A stretch of 64,000 nt of DNA from Kribbella flavida DSM 17836 (GTDB taxonomy: Bacteria > Actinomycetota > Actinomycetes > Propionibacteriales > Kribbellaceae): the NCBI RefSeq assembly GCF_000024345.1, contig NC_013729.1, forward strand, positions 5,208,001-5,272,000. Direction: 5' to 3'. Positions within the stretch are counted from its first letter, which is position 1. Each line of letters begins with the position of its first letter. The notes beneath the pieces were generated by a model that searched no databases, was not told where the DNA came from, and saw nothing but the letters and a program-made list of their open reading frames with translations. This document shows positions 53,437 through 61,975 of the stretch, piece after piece. The position numbers and the translations under genes were made by a program.

Positions 53437-54696
53437 TCAGTCGGTGTCACAGCCCGGGCGGTTGGCGAGCGTCTTCGCGCCGTCGATCCGCAGCCGCTGC
53501 TGCTCACGAACGAGGTGGTAAAGGATCTCCAGCTGGCCGCAGGTCTTGCCGTTCGCGCCCGCGCTGGTCGGCGAGAAGAGCACGGTGAACGTCATCCGGG
53601 CGTCCGCGTCGCTGCCGCCGCCGGTGGCGGTCACCGCGGTGATCACCGCGCCGAACGCGTACGACGTCCCGTGCTTCTTCGCGTCGCCGCCGGGGGTGTT
53701 GAGCCGCTCCACCCGGTCCGAGTAGGTGGCCTGCATCGCGGCGAAGTCGTGCTGGTTCAGCGTGTCCAGGTACTCCGCGAGGGTCCGCTGGACCTCGCCG
53801 GCCAGCGGGGTGTTCGCGACGGCCAGGTCGGGCTCGACCGGGCTCTGCGGCCCGCGGGCCTGGCAGGTGCCGATCGGCTCCGGGACGAGCGCGGGGTCCG
53901 GACCGGCGAAGCCGCGCAACTCCTCCAGGCCGATCACCTTGCCGGTGGCAACGGTGTCGCCGGTGACCAGACCGATCACCCGGCCGCGGTTGTCGAGCAG
54001 CGGAGCACCGAGCGCGCCGCCGTCGACGATCTCGGTCAGCTTGCGCGGCTCGTCCGCCGTACCGGCCTGGGCGACGGCCTGCTCGCCGGACAGTTGGTAG
54101 CTGACCAGGGCCCGGTCGGCGGACGGGTCGGGCAGCTCGGGAGCGAGCGTGGCGGTCGGTTTGTCCCGACGGCCGGCCATCCTCAGCACGGCGATCCCGT
54201 TCGGGTTCACGCCGAGCACGTCGGCGCGCCGGACCTTGCCGTCCCGGGTGAGCAGACCGACCGAGACGGGCTTGCGGATCGCCGAGGCGGCGGTGAGCAC
54301 GATGCCGTCCGGCAGCAGCACGCCGGTCGCCTGGCCGGTGCCGTCGCAGGTCGTCGCCAGCACCTGGACCAGGGACGGGCCCACGGTGTCCAGCACCTCG
54401 CCCGCGTCGAGGCTGAGACTCTGGGCGCGCACGAGCCAGCCGGCACCGGCGCCGAGAACCAGCACGAAGACGATCAGCGGAACCAGGAACCGGATCCGCA
54501 GCTTCGGCGGGCCGCCCGGCGCGGCTCCGTCGCGCCGGGCGACGGGCATCCGGGGGCGCGGCTGGATCGCGGTCTGCGGACCGGTGGCCCGCGACGGTCC
54601 GCCGTCGTGCTCAGCCGCCCAGCTCGGGACCCGGCGAGGCGGTCGAGGCAGCTCGCGGCGCGGGCCAGGCAGCCCGTCACTGCCCTGCTCAGCCAT
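53437..54696 (-). CDS. membrane-anchored trypsin-like protein, catalytic triad lost
   Basis: A 419-residue protein. Residues 1-65 are Pro/Arg-rich and cytoplasmic, one membrane helix spans about 68-88, and residues 95-250 follow the trypsin-2 fold. The usual catalytic His is Ser138 (LTAASAI in place of LTAAHV), the Asp position is Gly167 (NGIAVL for DLAVL), and the Ser is Leu229 (GALGAP for GNSGGP). The C-terminal 120 residues (LAEYLDTLNQHDFAAM) look like an extracytoplasmic NTF2-like domain. It is probably an inactive, ligand- or peptide-binding relative. It lies between serA and ilvC on the same strand. Confidence 0.75.
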   Translation of the reverse strand: MAEQGSDGLPGPRRELPRPPRRVPSWAAEHDGGPSRATGPQTAIQPRPRMPVARRDGAAPGGPPKLRIRFLVPLIVFVLVLGAGAGWLVRAQSLSLDAGEVLDTVGPSLVQVLATTCDGTGQATGVLLPDGIVLTAASAIRKPVSVGLLTRDGKVRRADVLGVNPNGIAVLRMAGRRDKPTATLAPELPDPSADRALVSYQLSGEQAVAQAGTADEPRKLTEIVDGGALGAPLLDNRGRVIGLVTGDTVATGKVIGLEELRGFAGPDPALVPEPIGTCQARGPQSPVEPDLAVANTPLAGEVQRTLAEYLDTLNQHDFAAMQATYSDRVERLNTPGGDAKKHGTSYAFGAVITAVTATGGGSDADARMTFTVLFSPTSAGANGKTCGQLEILYHLVREQQRLRIDGAKTLANRPGCDTD

Positions 54697-54741
54697 CGCC
54701 TGCCTCCCCTTGCCGGTCGGCACCGATTCTGTCAGACGACA

Positions 54742-54784
54742 GAGCGACGCCCGGGCCACCGCGGGGGCGGTCCGGGCGTCGCTC
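54742..54784. terminator. hairpin terminator of ilvC
   Basis: A 13-base-pair stem GAGCGACGCCCGG and its complement, with an inner GCCACC/GGCGGT pairing, lies 41 bases past the ilvC stop. Confidence 0.65.
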
Positions 54785-54825
54785 AGGCGTCAGTACGGCG
54801 TACGCAAACCCGCTGCGGCCTCGGG

Positions 54826-55857
54826 TCAGCGCGCGGCGGTGCCCTCGACGTAGTCCTCGTCGTGCGACTTGACCCACGCCATCAGCGCGCGCAGGTCCTT
54901 GCCGACCGCCTCGATCGGGTGCGACTCGCTCTGCTTGCGGAACTCCGCGAACTCCGGCGCGCCGGCGTCCTGGTCGGCGATGAAGCGGGCCGCGAAGGTG
55001 CCGTCCTTGATGTCGTTCAGCACGTCCTGCATCCGCGCCTTCACCGACGCGTCGATGATCCGCGGGCCGGACACGTAGTCGCCGTACTCGGCGGTGTCGG
55101 AGACCGACCAGCGCTGCTTGGCGATGCCGCCCTCGTACATCAGGTCGACGATCAGCTTGAGCTCGTGCAGGCACTCGAAGTACGCGACCTCCGGCTGGTA
55201 GCCGGCCTCGGTCAGTGTCTCGAAGCCGGCCTGGACCAGCGCGGAGACACCACCGCAGAGCACCGCCTGCTCACCGAACAGGTCGGTCTCGGTCTCCTCG
55301 GTGAAGGTGGTCTTGATGCCGCCGGCGCGCAGGCCGCCGATGCCCTTGGCGTAGGCCAGCGCGAGGTCCCAGGCCTTGCCCGAGGCGTCCTGCTCGACCG
55401 CGACCAGCACCGGGACACCACGGCCCTCGGAGTACTCGCGACGGACCAGGTGACCCGGGCCCTTCGGCGCGACCATGAAGACGTCGACGCCGGCCGGCGG
55501 CTTGATGTAGCCGAACCGGATGTTGAAGCCGTGCCCGAAGACGAGCGCGTCACCATCGACCAGGTTCGGCTCGATGGCTTCGGTGTAGAGCGCCCGCTGG
55601 GCCGGGTCCGGCGCCAGCACGACGATCACGTCGGCCTCCTCGCACGCCTCGTACGGGGTCAGCACGCGCAGGCCCTGCGCCTCGGCCTTGGCCCGGCTCT
55701 TGGAGCCCTCGGGCAGACCGACGCGGACGTCCACGCCGGAGTCGCGCAGGGAGAGCGCATGCGCGTGGCCCTGGCTGCCGTAGCCGAGCACGGCCACGTT
55801 GCGGCCCTGGATCACCGACAGGTCGGCGTTGTCGTCGTAGAACATTTCAGCTGCCAC
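54826..55857 (-). CDS. ilvC: ketol-acid reductoisomerase
   Basis: A 343-residue class I KARI that converts acetolactate or acetohydroxybutyrate with NADPH and Mg2+. Seen: VAVLGYGSQGHAHALSLRDSG near residue 21, HGFNIRFGYIKPP near 108, VAPKGPGHLVRREYSEGRG near 129, TDLFGEQAVLCGG near 191, and FECLHELKLIVDLMYEGG near 226. The GTG start at 55857 has GGAG about 5 bases upstream. It follows ilvN in the ilvBNC order. Confidence 0.96.
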   Translation of the reverse strand: MAAEMFYDDNADLSVIQGRNVAVLGYGSQGHAHALSLRDSGVDVRVGLPEGSKSRAKAEAQGLRVLTPYEACEEADVIVVLAPDPAQRALYTEAIEPNLVDGDALVFGHGFNIRFGYIKPPAGVDVFMVAPKGPGHLVRREYSEGRGVPVLVAVEQDASGKAWDLALAYAKGIGGLRAGGIKTTFTEETETDLFGEQAVLCGGVSALVQAGFETLTEAGYQPEVAYFECLHELKLIVDLMYEGGIAKQRWSVSDTAEYGDYVSGPRIIDASVKARMQDVLNDIKDGTFAARFIADQDAGAPEFAEFRKQSESHPIEAVGKDLRALMAWVKSHDEDYVEGTAAR

Positions 55858-55938
55858 TTGGAGCTCGTCTCCTTGGTTTCTGGATGAGGGCCGGCGCCGG
55901 TACGGCGTACGCGGGCCGGCCGGGGTGGTTCGCGGCGC

Positions 55939-56673
55939 TCAGCCGTGCCGGGCCGGCGCGGCGGGGCGACCCGGCGGCGGCGCCGGCACCGGGTGGGACG
56001 GGGAGCCGGACGGCTGCCCGCCCGGGGTGGACTGACCACTCGCTGAGCCGGTCGGGGCCGACGCGGTCGGAGTCTGCGCCGGGGTCTGTGCCGTCGCGGT
56101 CTGGCCGGCCGGGCGGGCCTGCAGGGCCGGCGCGCCGGACGCCACGTGCGGCGGCGGCACCGGGACCGGGCGCAGCGTGCGGTCCGAGATGGACCGGCCG
56201 CCCCGGCCGATCGCGACCATGCCGGACTGCACCAGCTCGCGGACGCCGAACGGTTCCAGCACCCGCAGCATGGCCTCGAGCTTCTCGGGATTGCCGGTCG
56301 CCTCGATGGTGATCGCGTCCGGGGCCACGTCGACCACCTTCGCACGGAACAGCTGGACGGTTTCCAGCACCTGTCCGCGGGTCAGGGTGTCGGCCTTCAC
56401 CTTGACCAGGAGCAGCTCGCGCTGCACGGTCTGGGTCGGCTCCAGCTCGACGATCTTGATCACGTTCACCAGCTTGTTGAGCTGCTTGGTGATCTGCTCC
56501 AGCGGCTGCTCGTCGACGCTGACCGCGATCGTCATCCGGGAGATCTCCGGGTGCTCGGTCGGGCCGACCGCGAGCGAGTCGATGTTGAATCCCCGGCGGG
56601 AGATCAGCGCGGCCACCCGGGCCAGCACACCGTGCTTGTTCTCCACCAGGATGCTCAGGGTGTGTTTCGACAT
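55939..56673 (-). CDS. ilvN: acetolactate synthase regulatory subunit with long disordered tail
   Basis: A 244-residue IlvN; the family is usually about 165-175 residues. Residues 1-80 form the ACT domain (LSILVENKHGVLARVAALISRRGFNIDSLAV), which senses valine, and 80-170 form the second domain ending LVQSGMVAIGRGGRSISDR. Residues 171-244 are a Pro/Ala/Ser/Thr/Gln-rich low-complexity extension (PVPVPPPHVASG, GRPAAPARHG end). ATG directly follows the ilvB stop (TAAATG). The tail is genuinely in frame; its role is unknown. Confidence 0.93.
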   Translation of the reverse strand: MSKHTLSILVENKHGVLARVAALISRRGFNIDSLAVGPTEHPEISRMTIAVSVDEQPLEQITKQLNKLVNVIKIVELEPTQTVQRELLLVKVKADTLTRGQVLETVQLFRAKVVDVAPDAITIEATGNPEKLEAMLRVLEPFGVRELVQSGMVAIGRGGRSISDRTLRPVPVPPPHVASGAPALQARPAGQTATAQTPAQTPTASAPTGSASGQSTPGGQPSGSPSHPVPAPPPGRPAAPARHG

Positions 56674-58422
56674 TTACAGCTCCTCGGAGTCCCAGTCGGG
56701 CGCCATGTCGCGGGCGATCCGGATGTCGTCGTTACTGGTGCCGGCGGCAACCATCGGCCAGACCATCGCGTCGCGGTGCACGACGAAGTCGACCACCACC
56801 GGCGCGTCGGTGACCGCCATCGCCTTCTCGATGGTCGCGTCGACCGACGCGCGGTCGGAGCAGCGCAGGCCGACACCGCCCATCGCCTCGGCCAGCTTCG
56901 CGAAGTCCGGGATCCGGGCCGAGTGCAGGTCGGTGTTGGAGTAGCGCTTGTCGTAGAACAGCGTCTGCCACTGCCGGACCATGCCGAGCGACTGGTTGTT
57001 GATCACCGCGACCTTGATCGGGATGCCCTCCAGCGCGCAGGTGACCAGCTCCTGGTTGGTCATCTGAAAGCAGCCGTCGCCGTCGATCGCCCAGACCGTC
57101 TTGTCCGGCCGGGCCACCTTGGCGCCCATCGCCGCCGGCACGGAGTACCCCATCGTGCCGAGGCCGCCGGAGTTCAGCCAGTGCAGCGGCTTCTCGAAGG
57201 GCAGGTAGTGCGCGGCCCACATCTGGTGCTGGCCGACGCCGCTGGTGTAGATCGCGTCCGGCCCGGCGATCTGGCCGATCCGCTGGATCACGTACTGCGG
57301 CGACAGGCTGCCGTCCTCCGGCTCGTCGTACCCGACCGGGTACTTCGCCCGGACCGACTCCAGCAGACCGCGCCAGGCGCTGTAGTCCGGGGTCTTGCCG
57401 GTGCCGGAGATCTCTGTCCGCAGCGCGGTAACCAGGTCGGCGATGACCTCCTTGCAGTCCCCGACGATCGGCACGTCGGCGGTCCGGTTCTTGCCGATCT
57501 CGGCCGGGTCGATGTCGGCGTGGATCACCTTCGCGTCCGGCGCGAACGAGTCGAGCTTGCCGGTCACCCGGTCGTCGAAGCGGGCGCCCAGCGTGATCAG
57601 CAGGTCGGAGCGCTGCAGGGCGCCGACCGCGGAGACCGAGCCGTGCATGCCCGGCATGCCGAAGTGCAGCTCGTGGGTGTCGGGCAGCGCGCCGCGGGCC
57701 ATCAGCGTGGTGACGACCGGGATCCCGAGCAGCTCGGCGAGCTCCTTCAGCTCGGCCTCGGCCCGGGCCCGGATCACGCCGCCGCCGACGTACAGCACCG
57801 GCTTGTCGGCCGCCGCGATCAGCCGGGCCGCCTCGCGCACCTGCTTGGGGTGCGGGCGGGTCACCGGCCGGTAGCCCGGCAGCGAGAGCTCGGTCGGCCA
57901 CTGGAAGTCCACCTTGGCCTGCATCGCGTCCTTGGTCACGTCCACCAGGACCGGACCGGGACGGCCGGTGCTGGCGATGTGGAAGGCCTCGGCGATCGTG
58001 CTGGCGATCTCGTTCGGGTCGTTGACCAGGAAGTTGTGCTTGGTGATCGGCATCGTGATGCCGCGGATGTCGGCCTCCTGGAAGGCGTCGGTGCCGATCG
58101 CGGCGCTGGCCACCTGACCGGTGATCGCGACCATCGGCACCGAGTCCATGTAGGCGTCGGCGATCGGGGTGACCAGGTTGGTCGCGCCCGGGCCCGAGGT
58201 CGCCATGCAGACACCGACCTTGCCGGTGGCCGAGGCGTAGCCCTGGGCCGCGTGGCCGGCGCCCTGCTCGTGACGTACCAGGATGTGGCGGATCTGGGTC
58301 GAGTCGAGCATGGGGTCGTACGCCGGGAGGATCGCGCCGCCCGGAATGCCGAAGACGGTGTCCACCCCGGCGTGTTCCAGTGCGCGGATCAGAGCCTGTG
58401 CCCCGGTCAGCTGCTCACTCAT
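56674..58422 (-). CDS. ilvB: acetolactate synthase catalytic subunit
   Basis: A 582-residue ThDP enzyme making acetolactate or acetohydroxybutyrate. Seen: GIPGGAILPAYDPML near residue 30, RHEQGAGHAAQGYA with catalytic Glu near 51, GARFDDRVTGKLDSFA near 275, and the ThDP/Mg2+ motif GDGCFQMTNQELVT near 450. The ATG at 58422 (MSEQLTG) is preferred over an upstream GTG because GGGAAGG lies before it. Expression is controlled by an upstream leader-peptide attenuator. Confidence 0.95.
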   Translation of the reverse strand: MSEQLTGAQALIRALEHAGVDTVFGIPGGAILPAYDPMLDSTQIRHILVRHEQGAGHAAQGYASATGKVGVCMATSGPGATNLVTPIADAYMDSVPMVAITGQVASAAIGTDAFQEADIRGITMPITKHNFLVNDPNEIASTIAEAFHIASTGRPGPVLVDVTKDAMQAKVDFQWPTELSLPGYRPVTRPHPKQVREAARLIAAADKPVLYVGGGVIRARAEAELKELAELLGIPVVTTLMARGALPDTHELHFGMPGMHGSVSAVGALQRSDLLITLGARFDDRVTGKLDSFAPDAKVIHADIDPAEIGKNRTADVPIVGDCKEVIADLVTALRTEISGTGKTPDYSAWRGLLESVRAKYPVGYDEPEDGSLSPQYVIQRIGQIAGPDAIYTSGVGQHQMWAAHYLPFEKPLHWLNSGGLGTMGYSVPAAMGAKVARPDKTVWAIDGDGCFQMTNQELVTCALEGIPIKVAVINNQSLGMVRQWQTLFYDKRYSNTDLHSARIPDFAKLAEAMGGVGLRCSDRASVDATIEKAMAVTDAPVVVDFVVHRDAMVWPMVAAGTSNDDIRIARDMAPDWDSEEL

Positions 58423-58530
58423 GAGTGCCTTCCCTTGTCCAGTCACGATGTTGGCTTCTCAGCGACCGATCCATGCTCGCTCGTGCTTGTCGTCCGGGAA
58501 CGTCCGGGTCTCAGATCGTCGCCCTGGCAA

Positions 58531-58567
58531 CAAAAACGCCCCTCCTGCCGGGTTGGCTGAAGGGGCG
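58531..58567 (-). terminator. attenuator terminator of ilvB
   Basis: In the minus direction the stem CGCCCCT/AGGGGCG with a GC-rich loop is followed by TTTTTG. It starts 21 bases after the leader peptide stop and 109 bases before ilvB. Confidence 0.88.
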
Positions 58568-58587
58568 CGCTCGACTCGGTGGTCGCG

Positions 58588-58629
58588 TCAGTCGGCGCGC
58601 CGCACAAGTACGAGGAGAATCGATCGCAT
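58588..58629 (-). CDS. ilvB leader peptide
   Basis: ATG at 58629 encodes the 13-residue peptide MRSILLVLVRRAD, with one Ile, three Leu and two Val, including the rare codons ATT, GTA and CTT. It is followed by an intrinsic terminator. This is the known actinobacterial ilvB attenuator design: stalling at Ile, Leu or Val codons when the charged tRNAs are scarce prevents termination. Confidence 0.88.
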   Translation of the reverse strand: MRSILLVLVRRAD

Positions 58630-58725
58630 GCAGGTAACAGTCCCCGACCGGCGACGGCCGGTCAAGTTTCAGGACCATCTGTCTCAGGTGATGAGATCAC
58701 TGTCTTAGATGCAGACGGCGCTGTC

Positions 58726-60414
58726 TCAGATGCAAACGGCGCCTTCCGAGGCCGACCGCACCAGCCGGGTGTACTTGCCGAGCACTCCGCGGGTGATGGC
58801 CGGCTCCTTCGGCGTCCAGCCCTGGCGGCGGCGCTCCAGCTCGTCGGCGTCGACGTGCAGCTCCAGGGTCCGGTTCTTCACGTCCAGCGTGATCCGGTCG
58901 CCGTCGCGCACGAAGGCGATCGGCCCGCCGTCGACGGCTTCCGGCGCGACGTGGCCGACGCACAGGCCCGTCGTACCGCCGGAGAAGCGGCCGTCGGTGA
59001 GCAGCAGGACGTCCTTGCCGAGGCCGGCGCCCTTGATCGCGCCGGTCACCGCGAGCATCTCGCGCATGCCCGGACCGCCCTTCGGGCCCTCGTAGCGGAT
59101 CACCACCACGTCGCCGGCCTGCATGGTGCCGTCCTCGATCGCGTCCATCGCGCCGCGCTCGCCGTCGAAGACCCGCGCGGTGCCCTCGAACACGTCGGAG
59201 TCGAAGCCGGCGCTCTTCACCACCGCGCCCTCCGGCGCCAGCGAGCCGTGCAGGATGGTGATGCCGCCGGTGCCGTGGATCGGCCGGTCCAGCGCCCGGA
59301 TGATCACGCCGTCGACGTCCGGCGGCGCGATGTCGGCGAGGTTCTCGGCCATCGTCTTGCCGGTCACGGTCAGGCAGTCGCCGTGCAGCAGGCCGGCGTC
59401 CAGCAGCGCGCGCATCACCACCGGGATGCCGCCGACCCGGTCGACGTCGGTCATCACGTACTGCCCGAACGGCTTGAGGTCGCCCAGGTGCGGCACCTTG
59501 TCGCCGATCCGGTTGAAGTCGGCCAGGCTCAGGTCGACCTCGGCCTCCCGGGCGATCGCCAGCAGGTGCAGGACCGCGTTGGTGGAGCCGCCGAGCGCCA
59601 TCACGACGGCGATCGCGTTCTCGAAGGCTTCCTTGGTGAGGATTTGCCGGGCGGTGATGCCGTTGCGCAGCAGGCCGACGACGGCCTCGCCGGACCGGCG
59701 GGCGTAGCCGTCGCGGCGCCGGTCGACAGCGGGCGGCGCCGCGGAACCCGGCAGGGACATGCCGAGCGCCTCCGCCGAGGCGGCCATCGTGTTCGCGGTG
59801 TACATGCCGCCGCAGGCGCCCTCGCCGGGGCAGATCGCGCGCTCGACGGCGTCGACCTGCTCGCGGGTGATCAGGCCGCGCACGCAGGCGCCGACCGCCT
59901 CGAAGGCGTCGATCACCGTGACGTCCTTGTCGCCGAGCCGGCCGGGCATGATCGACCCGGCGTACAGGAAGACGCTGGCCAGGTCGAGGCGCGCGGCGGC
60001 CATCAGCATGCCGGGCAGGGACTTGTCGCAGCCGGCCAGCAGCACCGAGCCGTCGAGCCGCTCGGCCTCCATCACGGTCTCCACCGAGTCGGCGATGATC
60101 TCCCGGCTGACCAGCGAGTAGTGCATGCCGACGTGGCCCATCGAGATGCCGTCGGAGACACTGATCGTGCCGAACTCCAGCGGGTAGCCGCTCGCCGCGT
60201 GCACGCCGTCCTTGACCGCCTTCGCGAGCCGGTCGAGCGACAGGTTGCACGGGGTGATCTCGTTCCAGCTCGACGCGACGCCGATCTGCGGCTTGGCCCA
60301 GTCGTCGTCGCCCATCCCGACGGCGCGGAGCATGCCCCGCGAAGCGGTTGCCTCGAGCCCGTCGGTCACCGTACGGCTGCGGGGCTTGATGTCCGGAGTG
60401 CTGTTCGTCACCAT
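58726..60414 (-). CDS. ilvD: dihydroxy-acid dehydratase
   Basis: A 562-residue [Fe-S] dehydratase, the third common step of Ile and Val synthesis. Seen: VASSWNEITPCNLSL near residue 45, DGISMGHVGMHYSL near 87, LAGCDKSLPGMLMAAARL near 124, GACGGMYTANTMA near 199, and TDGRFSGGTTGLCVGHV near 475. Conserved cysteines in TPCNL, GCDK and GACGG bind the cluster. ATG 60414 or GTG 60411 may be the start; GGAG is better spaced for the GTG. The gene is upstream of the ilvB leader on the same strand. Confidence 0.95.
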   Translation of the reverse strand: MVTNSTPDIKPRSRTVTDGLEATASRGMLRAVGMGDDDWAKPQIGVASSWNEITPCNLSLDRLAKAVKDGVHAASGYPLEFGTISVSDGISMGHVGMHYSLVSREIIADSVETVMEAERLDGSVLLAGCDKSLPGMLMAAARLDLASVFLYAGSIMPGRLGDKDVTVIDAFEAVGACVRGLITREQVDAVERAICPGEGACGGMYTANTMAASAEALGMSLPGSAAPPAVDRRRDGYARRSGEAVVGLLRNGITARQILTKEAFENAIAVVMALGGSTNAVLHLLAIAREAEVDLSLADFNRIGDKVPHLGDLKPFGQYVMTDVDRVGGIPVVMRALLDAGLLHGDCLTVTGKTMAENLADIAPPDVDGVIIRALDRPIHGTGGITILHGSLAPEGAVVKSAGFDSDVFEGTARVFDGERGAMDAIEDGTMQAGDVVVIRYEGPKGGPGMREMLAVTGAIKGAGLGKDVLLLTDGRFSGGTTGLCVGHVAPEAVDGGPIAFVRDGDRITLDVKNRTLELHVDADELERRRQGWTPKEPAITRGVLGKYTRLVRSASEGAVCI

Positions 60415-60486
60415 GCTCCGACTGTATTCCTGCCCGGCCCCTTGGTCGCTCGGGGCACCGGGACCGGCCCCGGCGGCGCTAGGCTG

Positions 60487-60563
60487 TGGCCGCCGCGACT
60501 GGCGAAGGTGGAGTACCACCGGGGAGCGGCTGCCGGACCTGTTAGGCGTCGTCCGCCTGGGCG
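60487..60563 (+). promoter_or_regulatory. ZTP riboswitch (pfl motif)
   Basis: The conserved elements appear in order: GCGACTGGCG (60495), GGTGGAGTACCACCGGGGAGCG, and CCGCCTGGGC (60553-60562). These match the ZTP/ZMP aptamer. It ends 25 bases before a gene that uses AICAR (ZMP) as substrate. ZTP accumulates when 10-formyl-tetrahydrofolate is short, so the gene is expected to be turned on under folate stress. Confidence 0.92.
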
Positions 60564-60587
60564 CCTCCGACGTTCCCGGAGGCCCCG

Positions 60588-61649
60588 ATGCACCTGCGCC
60601 ACGGCATGAACCCGCACCAGCCCGCCACCGTCACCCCGCTCGACGGCTCGCCGATCACGGTGCTGCACGGCGCGCCGTCGTACATCAATCTCCTCGACGC
60701 GCTGAACGCCTGGCAGCTCGTCCGGACCGCGAGCACCACCTTCGCTCGCCCGGCGGCGACGTCGTTCAAGCACGTCTCCCCCGCGGGTGCGGCGCTCGCC
60801 GGGCCGCTCGACGAGGTCCAGCGAGCCACCTTCGGCGTCGACCGGCTCGGTCCCGTCGCCAGTGCCTACGCCCGGGCGCGCGACGCGGACCCGAAGTCGT
60901 CGTACGGGGACTTCGGCGCCGTCTCGCACCCGGTCGATCCCGAACTGGCGGAACTGTTGCGCCGGCTGAGTTGCGACGGGGTGATCGCGCCCGGGTACGA
61001 CGAGAGCGTGGTCGGCACGCTCTCGGCGAAGAAGCGCGGCGGCTTCCTGGTGCTGGCGGTGGACCCGGCGTACGAACCGCCTGCTGAGGAGGTCCGCGAC
61101 GTCTACGGTCTTCGGCTCACCCAGCACCGCGACGATCTGCCGCTCACCCGCGACCTGCTCGACCCTGCATTGCCCGACGCCGCCGCCCGGGACTTGTTGC
61201 TCGGGCTGATCGTGCTGCGCTACACGCAGTCGAACTCGATCGCGCTGGTGCGGGACGGGATGACGATCGGCATCGGGGCAGGCCAGCAGTCCCGCATCGA
61301 CTGCACCCGGCTCGCCGGCGCCAAGGCCGACACCTGGTGGCTGCGTCGTCACCCGTCCGTCGTACCGGATCCCGGCCTTCCGCTGTCGGCCCGGCAGGCG
61401 GCACACCTCGCGGCTGTCGACCGCCTCTGCCCCGCCGACCGTACGCCGTGGCTGGCCGGCCTCACCGACGTCGCGATGGTCTCCGACGGGGCCATCCCGT
61501 TCGCCGACAACATCGACGAGGCGGCGCGGCACGGCGTACGGACCCTGGCCGAGCCAGGTGGATCGCTCCGTACGCCGGAGGTGGTCGCCGCCTGCGCCGC
61601 GCACGGCATCACCGCCACGCAGACCGGCGTCCGCCTCTTCCATCACTGA
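60588..61649 (+). CDS. stand-alone AICAR transformylase-like protein
   Basis: A 353-residue protein matching only the C-terminal transformylase part of PurH: RHGMNPHQPATV near residue 4, SYINLLDALNAWQLV near 31, FKHVSPAGAALAG near 60 (catalytic Lys-His pair), RYTQSNSIALVRDG near 212, and GQQSRIDCTRLAG near 233. The IMP cyclohydrolase domain is absent. It adds a formyl group to AICAR in purine synthesis. A ZTP riboswitch precedes it and a GGAGG site lies 5 bases before the ATG. Confidence 0.9.
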   Translation: MHLRHGMNPHQPATVTPLDGSPITVLHGAPSYINLLDALNAWQLVRTASTTFARPAATSFKHVSPAGAALAGPLDEVQRATFGVDRLGPVASAYARARDADPKSSYGDFGAVSHPVDPELAELLRRLSCDGVIAPGYDESVVGTLSAKKRGGFLVLAVDPAYEPPAEEVRDVYGLRLTQHRDDLPLTRDLLDPALPDAAARDLLLGLIVLRYTQSNSIALVRDGMTIGIGAGQQSRIDCTRLAGAKADTWWLRRHPSVVPDPGLPLSARQAAHLAAVDRLCPADRTPWLAGLTDVAMVSDGAIPFADNIDEAARHGVRTLAEPGGSLRTPEVVAACAAHGITATQTGVRLFHH

Positions 61650-61671
61650 AGCCTGGCCGACGTGCTCGGCC

Positions 61672-61692
61672 GCGGGCGGCTCAGCCGCCCGC
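61672..61692. terminator. hairpin overlapping the MoaD-like stop codon
   Basis: A perfect 9-base-pair stem GCGGGCGGC/GCCGCCCGC with a TCA loop lies between convergent genes. The loop is the stop codon of the MoaD-like gene and the stem encodes its last Ala-Gly-Gly. Confidence 0.6.
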
Positions 61693-61965
61693 AACGCTCG
61701 GCAGGACGAGCAGTTCGGCGCCGTCGGGCAGCTTGGTGTCCAGGCCGTCCAGGTCGCGGATGTTGTCGTCGCCCAGGAAGACGTTGACGTGCCGCCGCAA
61801 CGTCCCCTGGTCGTCGGTCAGTCGCCGCCGCAACGCCGGATGCTGCCGCTCCAGCGTCGCGAACACCGACCCGACCGTCGCGTCCGCCGACGGCTCGACC
61901 TCGACCCGCTCTCTCCCGTCGGCGAACGGACGCAACACCGTCGGCAGCTTCACCTGGATCGTCAC
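61681..61965 (-). CDS. MoaD/ThiS-family ubiquitin-like protein
   Basis: A 94-residue beta-grasp protein (MTIQVKLPTVLRPFADG start, HVNVFLGDDNIRDLDGLDTKL near 59) ending SVAGG, the Gly-Gly tail that is adenylated or thiocarboxylated in MoaD and ThiS. No molybdopterin or thiamine genes are nearby. It lies 10 bases downstream of a beta-propeller gene on the same strand, so the two are an operon. It may be a sulfur carrier or a protein modifier. Confidence 0.85.
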   Translation of the reverse strand: MTIQVKLPTVLRPFADGRERVEVEPSADATVGSVFATLERQHPALRRRLTDDQGTLRRHVNVFLGDDNIRDLDGLDTKLPDGAELLVLPSVAGG

Positions 61966-61975
61966 GTCGCCACCT

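Larger units (their letters stand above)
58423..58725. other. ilvB leader region and ilvD 3' flank
   Basis: This gap holds the attenuator of ilvB (leader peptide and terminator, listed separately), 108 bases of leader between terminator and ilvB, and the ilvD 3' flank. In that flank a block of about 20 bases at the ilvD stop (58713-58733) is repeated with two changes. Confidence 0.7.
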
